A stretch of 35,442 bases of DNA from Bacteroidota bacterium (GCA_030835135.1 JAUQWO010000032.1:1-35442), one strand, 5' to 3'; positions 7,760 to 15,971 are shown, numbered from the stretch's first letter. The notes: a model not told the origin generated them from the sequence alone. A program made the numbers and translations.

Positions 7760-9928
7760 ATGATATCGCAAATTCGAATGGAGCAGGTAGCCAGCTTCAA
7801 GGAGGCCACAACCATTGACTCTGATAAGAGGGTAAACTTGATCTATGGTCTTAATGGCACCGGGAAGACGACGATCTCGGATTTTCTTTACGGTTCTACG
7901 AATCCTCGGTACAACCATTGCCGGATTGTGGCTACGACTCAATCCAAGATTCTAGTTTACAATCGAGCATTCATAAATGACCATTTCTTTGTCGCTGACG
8001 GGTTGAAAGGGATTTTCACTTTGTCCAAGGAGAACAAAAGGGCAGAGGAGAGAATACTCGAGGCACAGGCAACGATCCGAGCGATTATGGGCAATCGTGG
8101 CGATACAGAAGCGAAAAAGCAAGATCTCATGGCGGCCGTCGCCCAGCAAGCCAAAGACGCAGTTGACGAAGTGTGGAAGATCAAGCAAGACTTCTCTGGC
8201 GGCGATCGTGTACTTGAGTATTGTCTCGATGGTCTGAAAGGAGACAAAAGCAAACTGTATTCCCACGTTGCCTCTATCGAGAGGCCTAAGGCAGAACCAT
8301 CAAGATCCGCGTCGGATATCAAAGAGGATGTAGAGATACTCAGTGCTGACGGTGCCGCTGTCCAGAAACTTCTACCTGCTCTTGATCTCTCGGTGGCGGA
8401 AGTAGAGGAAGCGAAAGTGCTTGCAAAGGTGATTGAGGGCAGCAAGGACAACGATCTCGCGGCGCTAATCACTCGTCTCGAGAATGCGGATTGGGTCCGA
8501 GTAGGAATGTCCTTTCTCTCCGAAAGTAGCGATGACGGCAGTGAGAGTTGCCCGTTCTGTCAAGAGAAGACGATCACAACGGCCTTTAGAAAGAAACTCC
8601 GCGAATACTTTGACGAGGTCTACGAGGAGGATCTGCAAAGAATCCGAGAGCTTCAGAGACGCTACAACATGCTCATCGCAGAGGTCCCCAATGTGGAAGT
8701 CTATGCAAATCACCCACTCATCGGTCCGTCAAAGGCATTGATCGAGGAAAGGCACAGAAATCTTCTGACTGTATTGAAGTCAAACGCCAATTCGATCCAG
8801 TCCAAACTGGCCCAGCCCAGCATTCCGATAGCACTGGTTGAATCCAGTGCAGCTATGACGGGCCTCAACACACTGATCATGGCTGTGAATGAGGAGATAC
8901 AAGGGCACAACGACAGGCTTCAGAATAGGGACAATGCACTTGTCGTCCTAAAAAATGAGTTCTGGCAGATAATGCGCTGGAAGTATGACCCTGTCATATC
9001 ACGTCATGAAAGGGACAAGGCGGCCACAACCGAGAAGGTTCAAACTCTTGAAAGGGAAATTAAGCATTTCAACGATGCCCTAAAGTTCGAGAATGACAAG
9101 ATAGTATCTGCACAGAAGGACACAGTGAACACCCAAATGGCGGTCGACGCGATCAACGGTGCCCTCATCGACCTCGGTATGAACGAGTTTCGTATCGTTC
9201 GACTTACGGACACACACTACCGGATAGAACGTCCCAATCAGGCAGATGACGTGTTTCGGACGCTGAGTGAAGGGGAGAAGATGATCATCAGCTTCCTGTA
9301 TTTCTGTGAACTCTGCACTGGAAAATCTAGTCCCGACGAGGCTGACGTTGATCGTATTGCCGTGATTGATGACCCCATCTCGAGTCTATCTCATGTATTC
9401 GTCTTCAATGTGGGCCAGATGATCAAATCGCGATTCTTTTCTTCCAGGCAGATAACTCAAGTCTTCGTGTTGACTCACAGTCTGTACTTTTTCTACGAAT
9501 TGGCAGAGAAGGATTCGGTCAAACGCCGAGATAACCAAAGGCTTTTCAGACTGACGAAACCAAGTTCTGGAAGCAGCATTCAAGTAATGAAGTACGAGGA
9601 GGTGCGCAACGATTATGATGCATACTGGTCGATTATCAACGATCCAACGACCCACCAAGCGGTGATCGCGAACTGCATGCGCAACATTGTTGAGTATTTC
9701 TTTGGATTCATTCGGCACGAAGGCTTGAAGAATGTGTTTCAGAGCCCCGAGCTTCAAGCGCCTCGGTTCCAGACCTTCTACCGCTATATTAATCGGGAGT
9801 CACACTCAGACGGGCAAAACATCACGGACTTGAAGGAATTCGACTACGACATCTTCAGGGAGGGTCTACTGCTGGTTTTCCAAAAATCAGGCTATCCCGA
9901 ACACTTCGCCGCTATGTCGAAGCTTTAG
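7760..9928 (+). CDS. AAA_13-family ATPase, RloC/PrrC-like
   Basis: A 722-residue ABC-type ATPase. Walker A is GLNGTGKTT (30-38); a long coiled-coil middle contains a CPFC pair (264-267) that could form a zinc hook. The signature LSEGEK is at 502-507, Walker B AVIDDPISSL at 534-543 and LTHS at 571-574. RloC and PrrC, the anticodon nucleases of this family, use an Arg-X3-Glu...His triad; here R641, E645 and H682 (in RESHSD) have the same order with a slightly wider gap. In those enzymes the ATPase half controls tRNA cleavage during phage infection. Nuclease activity here is inferred. It is the last gene of the candidate defence cluster. Confidence 0.7.
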   Translation: MISQIRMEQVASFKEATTIDSDKRVNLIYGLNGTGKTTISDFLYGSTNPRYNHCRIVATTQSKILVYNRAFINDHFFVADGLKGIFTLSKENKRAEERILEAQATIRAIMGNRGDTEAKKQDLMAAVAQQAKDAVDEVWKIKQDFSGGDRVLEYCLDGLKGDKSKLYSHVASIERPKAEPSRSASDIKEDVEILSADGAAVQKLLPALDLSVAEVEEAKVLAKVIEGSKDNDLAALITRLENADWVRVGMSFLSESSDDGSESCPFCQEKTITTAFRKKLREYFDEVYEEDLQRIRELQRRYNMLIAEVPNVEVYANHPLIGPSKALIEERHRNLLTVLKSNANSIQSKLAQPSIPIALVESSAAMTGLNTLIMAVNEEIQGHNDRLQNRDNALVVLKNEFWQIMRWKYDPVISRHERDKAATTEKVQTLEREIKHFNDALKFENDKIVSAQKDTVNTQMAVDAINGALIDLGMNEFRIVRLTDTHYRIERPNQADDVFRTLSEGEKMIISFLYFCELCTGKSSPDEADVDRIAVIDDPISSLSHVFVFNVGQMIKSRFFSSRQITQVFVLTHSLYFFYELAEKDSVKRRDNQRLFRLTKPSSGSSIQVMKYEEVRNDYDAYWSIINDPTTHQAVIANCMRNIVEYFFGFIRHEGLKNVFQSPELQAPRFQTFYRYINRESHSDGQNITDLKEFDYDIFREGLLLVFQKSGYPEHFAAMSKL

Positions 9929-10107
9929 CCAATTGCTCGACTGGGTATTTGAATTGTCTGTAGGCAAGGATGTATTGCCAATTATTCAGATACGCCACAC
10001 CCATAGATGGGCACCTGCTGCCCAAGCTGGCTGCGGTTGATCCTAGTTGTCCTTTGTCAACGTGAGACGTCATTCAAGACGAACGACGGCGACACTAGCC
10101 AATATTT

Positions 10108-10569
10108 TCATTTGGCAACTCCAACAGAGTAGAACGTGGCTGTGCCATCCCCATACCCCATCCACTCCGCGACCGTTCTCCACGCACTCGATCCGGTGAG
10201 CAGATCATCGACCGAATCGATCCACTCAAACCTCTTTCCCTTCATACCCGACAGCACCATCCAGTGCTCTTGGTCGTCTATCAGGATGATGACAGGTGTG
10301 CCTCGCCTTAGATACCGCGTGATCAACTTCCGAGCTTTCGCCTCTCCGTGAACCATGTGGGGGAGGGGCTTGCACCCGCTCCTTCTGATGCCCCTCATGA
10401 TGGCATGTTCGTCAGTTCCCTCAACCATTGCTCTCAACCGCGACACTCCAGTCCTCCTGTGTGCTTCCCCGATCGAAATATGGATGCCAAGACAACCCAA
10501 AGCGTGAACGAGAGCGTGCTGGCCGCAGTGTCCTTCGATTGAGTACTGTCTGTGATACTGTCGTTTCAT
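10108..10569 (-). CDS. C39-like papain-fold cysteine protease
   Basis: A 153-residue protein with a compact papain-like triad: Cys15 in EGHCGQHAL, His102 in DQEHWMVLSG and Asp118 in EWIDSVDD. This is the pattern of peptidase C39 and related stand-alone cysteine peptidases, which cut after double-glycine leaders or other short peptides. There is no membrane segment or export signal. It lies downstream of the terminator of the minus-strand DNA-maintenance operon and so has separate transcription or is reached by read-through. Its substrate is unknown. Confidence 0.65.
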   Translation of the reverse strand: MKRQYHRQYSIEGHCGQHALVHALGCLGIHISIGEAHRRTGVSRLRAMVEGTDEHAIMRGIRRSGCKPLPHMVHGEAKARKLITRYLRRGTPVIILIDDQEHWMVLSGMKGKRFEWIDSVDDLLTGSSAWRTVAEWMGYGDGTATFYSVGVAK

Positions 10570-10590
10570 GATGTGCTCCTGCGACGTGAT

Positions 10591-10631
10591 AAGAAAAGAA
10601 AAAGCCCGACGGAAGACTCTCCGCCGGGCTT
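10591..10631 (-). terminator. Rho-independent terminator
   Basis: On the minus strand AAGCCCGGCGG pairs with CCGTCGGGCTT (one mismatch) around an 8-base loop and is followed by a run rich in T. It closes the minus-strand operon 10651-15430 ahead of the C39-like gene. Confidence 0.8.
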
Positions 10632-10650
10632 GTGAGAAAGTGGAATGCGC

Positions 10651-11142
10651 TCAGCTGCGCGCACGCTGAATGAAGATGGTGAGCGCGATCGACCTGATCG
10701 AATCGACATCCCACTGCACAGTGTTCACGGCCTTCGTCGCTTCGATGGCATCCCTGAGCGACTGTTCCATGATGTCCCGGAACCCATCATCCGGGACTTC
10801 GGTCGGCATAACACCAGGCTGAGAAGCCGGAACTACCGCTTTCGACACGACCTCGAAGTCCATTCGGGCTGTGACCTTCTTGCCGTTCTGAACCGCTGTC
10901 TTGGAAATGCGGAATTCATCACCGGCCTTGAGTCCTGCTTCCACGATCTTCTGATGCAGGTCGCCGGACGTGAAGAATGCCTTCTCGATGCCTTCATGGG
11001 CCACACTGTACAGATAGTACGCCCCAAAGGAGTTTTCCCCTGAATAGGGCTTGTCTTTGGTGAGCTTGAGCGTTGCCGACTCATTAAGAGCCAGTTCAAG
11101 CTTCGGTTTGTTCTGAGTCTGTGTCCCGTTCCCGTTCGCCAT
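10651..11142 (-). CDS. Unknown protein of the DNA-maintenance module
   Basis: A 163-residue soluble protein. The N-terminal tail (ANGNGTQTQNKPKLEL) is polar. A beta-rich domain (about 18-100) contains FGAYYLYSVAHEGIEKAFFTSG and GDEFRISKTAVQNGKK, a pattern reminiscent of OB-like single-strand binding folds, followed by a Pro-rich linker and a helical C-terminus. I cannot assign it to a family. It overlaps the Gam-like gene by 47 bases and is the last gene before the terminator, so it is probably made with the DNA-repair proteins upstream. Confidence 0.6.
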   Translation of the reverse strand: MANGNGTQTQNKPKLELALNESATLKLTKDKPYSGENSFGAYYLYSVAHEGIEKAFFTSGDLHQKIVEAGLKAGDEFRISKTAVQNGKKVTARMDFEVVSKAVVPASQPGVMPTEVPDDGFRDIMEQSLRDAIEATKAVNTVQWDVDSIRSIALTIFIQRARS

Positions 11143-11662
11143 CTGTCTCTCCTTTGATTGAGTATGAGAACTTGGTTTCCGCAGGGAAATACTCCACCCC
11201 TGGCGGTATGTCTCCAGTTGCCTTGATGCGGTTCAAGATCGCTTGGTTGTCCGGTGTAATCGATTCGGGCACTGACCGGACGAGACCGAGCTTTCCAGCG
11301 ACTTTCAAGAACGCTTCCATTTGAACCACACTCACTTTGTCTCTGCCTTTTCTCATTTTGAGGGTTCCGCGCGGTAGCCGAATAGTCTTCTCGCCGCTGG
11401 ACCGTGCAAACGCTTCGAGATTGTGCAGGAGCCATGAGCGTTGTTTGTCTAGGCGACTGAGTTCGTTCGAGCGGTAATCTTCAAGTAGCCGGACCTCCTT
11501 GTCGACCAGGTCATTCGCGTCAGACATCCGATCCTCGAGAACCGCCACCGCAGCGAGGAGCTGATCGGCTCGTAATCGATCCATCTCGATCTTGGTTTCT
11601 TGGTCAGCCAGTTCGGATTCCCGGAGGAGTTCTGCTATGAAGTCGATTCTTTCGGTCATCAT
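11096..11662 (-). CDS. Mu Gam-like DNA-end-binding protein
   Basis: A 188-residue protein with a helical coiled N-terminal half (about 1-85), then KTIRLPRGTLKMRKGRDKV and a C-terminal globular part ending FSYSIKGET. This matches the host-nuclease-inhibitor Gam family of phage Mu and related elements, homologous to Ku, which binds double-strand ends and shields them from exonucleases. It is encoded next to an ATP-dependent ligase and a RadC-like protein. Start at ATG 11662 after GGAGG; the start overlaps the stop of the small membrane peptide upstream. Confidence 0.75.
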   Translation of the reverse strand: MMTERIDFIAELLRESELADQETKIEMDRLRADQLLAAVAVLEDRMSDANDLVDKEVRLLEDYRSNELSRLDKQRSWLLHNLEAFARSSGEKTIRLPRGTLKMRKGRDKVSVVQMEAFLKVAGKLGLVRSVPESITPDNQAILNRIKATGDIPPGVEYFPAETKFSYSIKGETDGERERDTDSEQTEA

Positions 11663-11748
11663 TTCCTCCTTGGTCCAAAGATCGAGCCCAGCACGCCGAG
11701 TACAGCTTCTGCTACCATGAGAACGATCGTGATTGTTTTCCTTGTCAT
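11659..11748 (-). CDS. Small single-helix membrane peptide
   Basis: A 29-residue frame beginning MTRKTITIVLMVAEAVLGVL and ending GSIFGPRRK: one hydrophobic helix with basic ends. It starts at ATG 11748 after TAGGAG, contains GGAGG near its end for the next gene and its stop overlaps the ATG of the Gam-like gene, the arrangement of a translated, coupled small gene. Function unknown; the size and form fit a phage- or plasmid-type membrane peptide. Confidence 0.5.
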   Translation of the reverse strand: MTRKTITIVLMVAEAVLGVLGSIFGPRRK

Positions 11749-11769
11749 ATGGATGTGTCTCCTAAGTGA

Positions 11770-12225
11770 TTAGATCATGCCGCGTTCTGCGAGGGAGGTA
11801 TAGCTGTTCTCCCCGATGATGATATGGTCGTGGACTGGGATTCCTATAGTCTTCCCGGATTCCACGAGCTGTTTGGTGATCTCGAGGTCCTCGGCACTCG
11901 GTTCAGGGTTGCCGCTGGGATGGTTGTGTGCAACGATGATTGATGCAGCCGTTGCGACTATCGCACCACGAAACACCTCTCTCGGGTGAACAAGGCTGCA
12001 GTTGAGTGTGCCCTCCGTGACCACCTCAAAACCAATCACCTTGTTGCTCGCATTCAGCCAAATTACCAAGAACCGTTCCCTGACCTGACCCGTGAAGATG
12101 TCGGCGTAGGACCGAAACACATCCTCCGGCGAGCGGAGAATGACCGATCGCTGAGCTTTCAGACCGGGAAGGTCTTCGGATGATTCCTTGAACCGCCAGA
12201 CAACCGTCCGGAGGTGGTATTTCAT
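11770..12225 (-). CDS. RadC-like JAB-domain protein
   Basis: A 151-residue protein with the JAB/MPN metal-binding motif AHNHPSGNPEPSAED: H100, H102 and D113 are the expected zinc ligands. It corresponds to the C-terminal domain of RadC without the N-terminal helix-hairpin-helix region. Such short forms are frequent on plasmids, phages and genomic islands, where their biochemical role is still unclear despite the old DNA-repair name. It lies 26 bases after the ligase gene in the same operon. Confidence 0.85.
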   Translation of the reverse strand: MKYHLRTVVWRFKESSEDLPGLKAQRSVILRSPEDVFRSYADIFTGQVRERFLVIWLNASNKVIGFEVVTEGTLNCSLVHPREVFRGAIVATAASIIVAHNHPSGNPEPSAEDLEITKQLVESGKTIGIPVHDHIIIGENSYTSLAERGMI

Positions 12226-12251
12226 TTGCTATTCCTCAATTGTGAGTGGTT

Positions 12252-13439
12252 CTATTGTTCGCCTTGATACCAGATACAGTCCTGTGGATGCTTATCCGCC
12301 CTCATCGAGACGAACCGAGGATGCCGTATCGCACCGGACTTGAGCCGTTCCATGCCTTGGATCAGAACGACATTGCCGACGAACGCTTCGGGATTGCGAC
12401 CCATCTGCTTCCGGATTCTGTCGGTCATCCCGGATGCCTGGCCGAGTTCGGTCAGGTTTCCATCGACATATTGACCGAACACAACTGCTCCGATTGTTTC
12501 ATTGTACTTGCCTTTCCCTCCCGTAAATCCCATCACAACGCAGTCGAACGTCGATGACTTCTTGGCTTTGTACCAGTTGTTCGCCGGTCTTCCGCCTTGA
12601 ACGTATATCTCGTCCAGACGCTTGAGCATGATGCCCTCACCTCCACTGGCGAGCACCGATTCATATAGGCGTCGCTTATCGGCACTGGTTCTTGCCCACG
12701 GAAGGAAATGGATGAACTCCGAGTGTAATTGTCGCTGGAGGGTCACAAGGTGACCCAGCCGTTCTTCCAGCGTCAAAACACCCAGATCCCGGTCACCAAG
12801 TTTGAGGATGTCGAACACGAACAGCTGAACTGTGGTGCTATCGCCGTTCCCATTCTTCCGGTGTACCGTACCCGATAGAGTTGCGGAATCGATACCAGGA
12901 GCAAGGATCTCGCAGTCCAGAATGGTGCCGGAAAGGTCTGGAAATGTGAGCCGTGAGAGATGGGGAAGGGCAGAGGTTTTCTCGAGCGGTCTACTTGGAT
13001 CCTCGACTCCCGCTGAGCGAGAGAATATGCGAAGTCCGGTTCGGGTGATGTGGACGATAGCCCTCATTCCGTCCAACTTCTCTTGGGCGATATAGCGGGG
13101 ATCATCCAGAAGTGCCTGCAAATGAGCTTCATCCTTCACTCCCTGAGCACTCATCGGCCAGATCGTGGGGAGATTGTTCTTTTTGTTTTGAGCCGGGGCC
13201 GGAGAGATCGCTCCACCGGACCCAACGATGATGTACCCCCGCTTTTGCTTTTCGAGCTGTTTCTTCTGCATCTCCGCCAGTGCTTCCTGCTCGTTGTCGC
13301 CGTCGTAGATCAGCGCTTTCTTGGGAGCCTGACCGATGGCACCGTAGAGACCTTCCACAGTAAACCGTTCGCTGCCCCGGGAGAGATGCAGCTCATAGTA
13401 CTTGTTGTGCCCTCCGCTCGTGCATTCAAGCCGAATCAT
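12252..13439 (-). CDS. ATP-dependent DNA ligase with N-terminal WGR-like domain
   Basis: A 395-residue protein. Residues 1-75 resemble a WGR domain (YYELHLSRGSERFTVEGLYG). The nucleotidyltransferase domain has motif I EKLDGMR with the adenylated Lys at 121, motif III near FSRSAG (139-144), LDCEIL (E177), motif IV SGGEGIMLK (E268) and motif V WYKAKK (291, 293). An OB domain follows (about 295-380). Start at ATG 13439 after AAAGGAGGAGG. Ligases of this size serve phages and repair pathways; next to a Gam/Ku-like gene it could complete an end-joining unit, which is inference. Confidence 0.85.
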   Translation of the reverse strand: MIRLECTSGGHNKYYELHLSRGSERFTVEGLYGAIGQAPKKALIYDGDNEQEALAEMQKKQLEKQKRGYIIVGSGGAISPAPAQNKKNNLPTIWPMSAQGVKDEAHLQALLDDPRYIAQEKLDGMRAIVHITRTGLRIFSRSAGVEDPSRPLEKTSALPHLSRLTFPDLSGTILDCEILAPGIDSATLSGTVHRKNGNGDSTTVQLFVFDILKLGDRDLGVLTLEERLGHLVTLQRQLHSEFIHFLPWARTSADKRRLYESVLASGGEGIMLKRLDEIYVQGGRPANNWYKAKKSSTFDCVVMGFTGGKGKYNETIGAVVFGQYVDGNLTELGQASGMTDRIRKQMGRNPEAFVGNVVLIQGMERLKSGAIRHPRFVSMRADKHPQDCIWYQGEQ

Positions 13440-13460
13440 GCCTCCTCCTTTGAAATGGAA

Positions 13461-13489
13461 AGGCCGGCCCCATCTCTGGAAGCCGGCCT
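13461..13489 (-). promoter_or_regulatory. Hairpin between the DUF932 and ligase genes
   Basis: Perfect 8-bp stem AGGCCGGC/GCCGGCCT with a 13-base loop, just ahead of the ligase ribosome-binding site. On the minus strand it is followed by only three T, so it is a weak terminator or attenuator or an RNA processing/stability element that lowers ligase expression relative to DUF932. Confidence 0.5.
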
Positions 13490-13511
13490 CAGGTGAATGT
13501 ATAGTGAAGGA

Positions 13512-14477
13512 TCAGTTGTTGAGCCATGTACGAGCCAGATCGAATGCGCGGAGCTTGAGCGATTCGCCCGAGCCGAACCAGACCGACTTCAGTCGCTTCT
13601 CCGGGATGGTCGAATTCTGCACGTGATCGGTGTATTCGGTTACGGCATTGTATGCGCCCCACAGGCTTCCACGTGCCATATCTGACCCCGCGCCGGTCTC
13701 GTTCAGTTCGAGGATCTTCGACCGGATATTCTCGGTCCGGGTGTTGAATGAAGCGTCCTCATTGTCCGGGACCAACTCTTTCACGAACTGGATCAGCTGT
13801 CGTTCGGTGATTCGCTTGGCATTCATCCTGTTAAAGATGAGGTCCAGCTCCTGGTACAGAGAGTTCGTCAAGCCGAGAAGCTTGTGAGCCTGGGCAAGCC
13901 GATCCACAGCACTGGGAGTATGCCGGATGCGAACCTCCTGCTCTGCTCCATCCAATGCGGCTGAGAGGGTGTTGTTGCAGACGACCCGGATGGGAGTAAG
14001 CTTTGCACGGACCATCGACTTCCCGTCATGGGAATTGGTCAGAAGCAGGTATTTCTTGACCTCATCGTTCTTCCCGATCTTGATATATCCGGGGAGTTTT
14101 GCCAAAACCCATATTGTTTCTCCCTGACCAAGAACCCCTGCTGTTTCGAAGATTGCCTCTCCAGAGCCTACTAGGCTGTCGAAGAATGCGAACGCTTCCT
14201 CATTCTGCAGGACGGTGTACCGATCTCCGACCAGACCCAGCACCGATTGAGTATCCCGACGCACAGTCGCAAATGACCTCGGCACCTCGACCAGCGTGCG
14301 GCCATTCGGTTTACAGAACAGTGGCTTCTTGTCGACCTGATAATCAAGCCCTGCCGCCTGCATTGCTTCAGCTGAGGTCGCCAGCTGTGGAAGACGAACA
14401 CCGAGACGATGCCATGGGCTTTCTCCCACGTACATCATGGAGGTCTTCCCATTTGTGACGTTAAGGTTGTGTGCCAT
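13512..14477 (-). CDS. DUF932 phage/plasmid-like protein (TIGR03299 type)
   Basis: A 321-residue protein starting at ATG 14477 (MAHNLNVTNGKTSMMYVGES). The frame remains open further upstream, but that extension only mirrors the clamp gene. The central region contains ATVRRDTQSVLGLVGDRYTV, ETIWVLAKLPGYI, YLLLTNSHDGKS and IRVVCNNTLSAAL, the landmarks of the DUF932/TIGR03299 family found on phages, plasmids and integrative elements. Its biochemical function is not established. It follows the clamp gene by two bases. Confidence 0.85.
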   Translation of the reverse strand: MAHNLNVTNGKTSMMYVGESPWHRLGVRLPQLATSAEAMQAAGLDYQVDKKPLFCKPNGRTLVEVPRSFATVRRDTQSVLGLVGDRYTVLQNEEAFAFFDSLVGSGEAIFETAGVLGQGETIWVLAKLPGYIKIGKNDEVKKYLLLTNSHDGKSMVRAKLTPIRVVCNNTLSAALDGAEQEVRIRHTPSAVDRLAQAHKLLGLTNSLYQELDLIFNRMNAKRITERQLIQFVKELVPDNEDASFNTRTENIRSKILELNETGAGSDMARGSLWGAYNAVTEYTDHVQNSTIPEKRLKSVWFGSGESLKLRAFDLARTWLNN

Positions 14478-14479
14478 AG

Positions 14480-15001
14480 CTACTGTACCTTTCTGTGTTT
14501 GAGTTGAATGGGCATGATCAAACCGACTGTCCCGGGATCGCCCTTGAGAGGTTTCACTAGGACTGCTTCGGTTGGTTGTCCGCACATCAGCACGAGTTCC
14601 TCTGAACCCAATGAATCCGCAAGGTTCTTCAGGTATGCGGCATTGATACCGATCTTGTAGTACTTTCCCTGATGAGCTTTCCGAAGCAAGTTGAATACTC
14701 TCGGAGGATTGTGTTTCTCTGGGCGCTGCATCGTCGTACCGTCCGGAAGAATCTGCGCACCGTTGAGACCGATCCTGATGGAATCGAGCCCTTTGCCAGA
14801 CACCTTTCGAGCGTGTTTCAGTGCATCCGGTGACATCCATCCTGGTTCGTCTTCACCGTCTGTCGTGACCGGAACGATGGCGAGAATCCTACCGTCTGTG
14901 GCGAGTGCGTGACGTTTGCTCACGAACACGTTTTGCAGGCTTTCTCGGTTACTGTCGGTGGATACCGCCCTTTCGATCTTGTAGCGTTTGTCGATTTGCA
15001 C
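14480..15001 (-). CDS. Short DnaN-like sliding-clamp homologue
   Basis: A 173-residue protein starting at GTG 15001 after GAGAGGCAG. Two stretches recall the beta clamp: VSKRHALATDGRILAIVPV near the N-terminus and, at the C-terminus, LVLMCGQPTEAVLVKPLKG followed by GLIMPIQL, which has the form of the clamp's final strand region. A normal DnaN has three domains and about 370 residues; this has about one and a half. It may assemble with more subunits or act as a partner or competitor of the host clamp. The similarity is to motifs I recognise, so homology needs profile confirmation. Confidence 0.55.
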   Translation of the reverse strand: MQIDKRYKIERAVSTDSNRESLQNVFVSKRHALATDGRILAIVPVTTDGEDEPGWMSPDALKHARKVSGKGLDSIRIGLNGAQILPDGTTMQRPEKHNPPRVFNLLRKAHQGKYYKIGINAAYLKNLADSLGSEELVLMCGQPTEAVLVKPLKGDPGTVGLIMPIQLKHRKVQ

Positions 15002-15182
15002 GTTCTGCCTCTCTGATTAGTTCTTCGATATCGTTGTACGCCAGTTCGCATTCATGTTGCTCCGAGCCACCTGTGTCGATCTCATCTATTGCCAGCTCAT
15101 AGAGCTCGGCGAGCTCAGTGCGAAGACTCGGATGCTCTTTCCCTTTCTCCCGGATATATGCCTTCAGCTCTTCGATAGTCAT
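14949..15182 (-). CDS. Small acidic helical protein
   Basis: A 77-residue, Glu-rich and predicted mostly helical protein (MTIEELKAYIREKGKEHPSL ...). No cysteine motif or domain is recognised. It overlaps the clamp start by 53 bases and is overlapped by four bases at its own start by the PUR-domain gene (ATGA), so it is translationally coupled in the operon. Confidence 0.6.
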   Translation of the reverse strand: MTIEELKAYIREKGKEHPSLRTELAELYELAIDEIDTGGSEQHECELAYNDIEELIREAERANRQTLQDRKGGIHRQ

Positions 15183-15430
15183 CGCATAATCTCCAGAACT
15201 GCCTCGGATACCGCCTGCCCAAATAGTCCGACCGATTCAGCAGAGATGTGGATCACCGGGATATGCTTTTTAGCCTCGGGAGTCATGCGAGCCTCGGTGA
15301 TGACCAGAGACTTCTTGCCTTGCTGATCCTCATCGACATCGATGAAGTATGTGGTAGGCCCAGCTCGGACCAAAGTGCTGTACACCGTTCCCATATGAAG
15401 AAGCCCTCCTGAGTTGTGGTAGATGGACAT
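15179..15430 (-). CDS. PUR-domain (DUF3276) nucleic-acid-binding protein
   Basis: An 83-residue protein matching the bacterial PUR-alpha-like/DUF3276 pattern: VYSTLVRAGPTTYFIDVDED, then KSLVITEARM, a basic turn, and a C-terminal helix ESVGLFGQAVSEAVLEIMR. PUR domains bind single-stranded DNA or RNA as dimers and are typical of Bacteroidota, Ignavibacteria and spirochaetes. It is the first gene of the minus-strand DNA-maintenance operon. Confidence 0.7.
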   Translation of the reverse strand: MSIYHNSGGLLHMGTVYSTLVRAGPTTYFIDVDEDQQGKKSLVITEARMTPEAKKHIPVIHISAESVGLFGQAVSEAVLEIMR

Positions 15431-15511
15431 CTTTACTTCTTATACCCGATTCTGGAGGGGTCTTGCGTAACTGGCAAACATGCAGTAATCCGCGGCAAAG
15501 AGGATTGAGCC

Positions 15512-15681
15512 ATGAAGACAAGAGACGAATTGGAAAAGAGACTGGCACAGCTTCAGCGCCAGTACAGCGGCACGTCAGCATGTTGTCGATGATGGAGGAG
15601 GGAACGAAACTGGAGGAGCAGCTGTATCCGATCAAGGCAGAGATTGCTCAGATCGGGATGGAACTTCGTGGGGATCTATGA
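15512..15681 (+). pseudogene. Small coiled-coil gene split by a frameshift
   Basis: ATG 15512 after GGATTGAG opens MKTRDELEKRLAQLQRQYSG, which stops at TGA shortly after. A second frame, open to 15681, carries the continuation SMLSMMEEGTKLEEQLYPIK and IAQIGMELRGDL. The two halves together read like one Lys/Glu-rich helical protein of about 55 residues. The change of frame lies near 15570-15590. It may be a decayed gene, a sequencing error or programmed frameshifting; no slippery sequence is obvious. Confidence 0.4.
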
Positions 15682-15942
15682 TTTGGGTCCCATCCTCAAG
15701 TACTGTTACAGGAGATCCTGCGAGTTGCTTCTACTCGACATAGGCCGGGGGAGCGGTCGCCTGGAGGGTCTCAAATTTCCCAAGAGTACGGTACTTTGAA
15801 CCTGGGTCAAGTGATTCTGAATTGTTTTTTTGGTTTTGTTCTTTTGGGTCCTCCTGGTGAATGGATTCAACGAAAAGAAGATTGCGGCAAGGATATGCGC
15901 TAGACGGTTCACCATATAGGGCAAATAGGGCAATATTCTAAG

Positions 15943-15971
15943 TTGACTTTCCCTTGCCGGCGCGATATATT
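15943..15971 (+). promoter_or_regulatory. Sigma-70-type promoter
   Basis: TTGACT (15943-15948) and TATATT (15966-15971) are separated by 17 bases, a near-consensus housekeeping promoter 27 bases upstream of the small gene at 15999. It probably drives 15999-16250 and perhaps the genes after it. Confidence 0.7.

Noticed and set aside
14478-14840. N-terminal extension of the DUF932 protein
   Set aside because: This part overlaps the clamp gene completely in another frame; the family start (MAHNLN) is at 14477.
15706-15933. Minus-strand frame of 75 codons
   Set aside because: It lies over the promoter region of the gene at 15999, is Lys/Arg/Ser-rich and has no ribosome-binding site.
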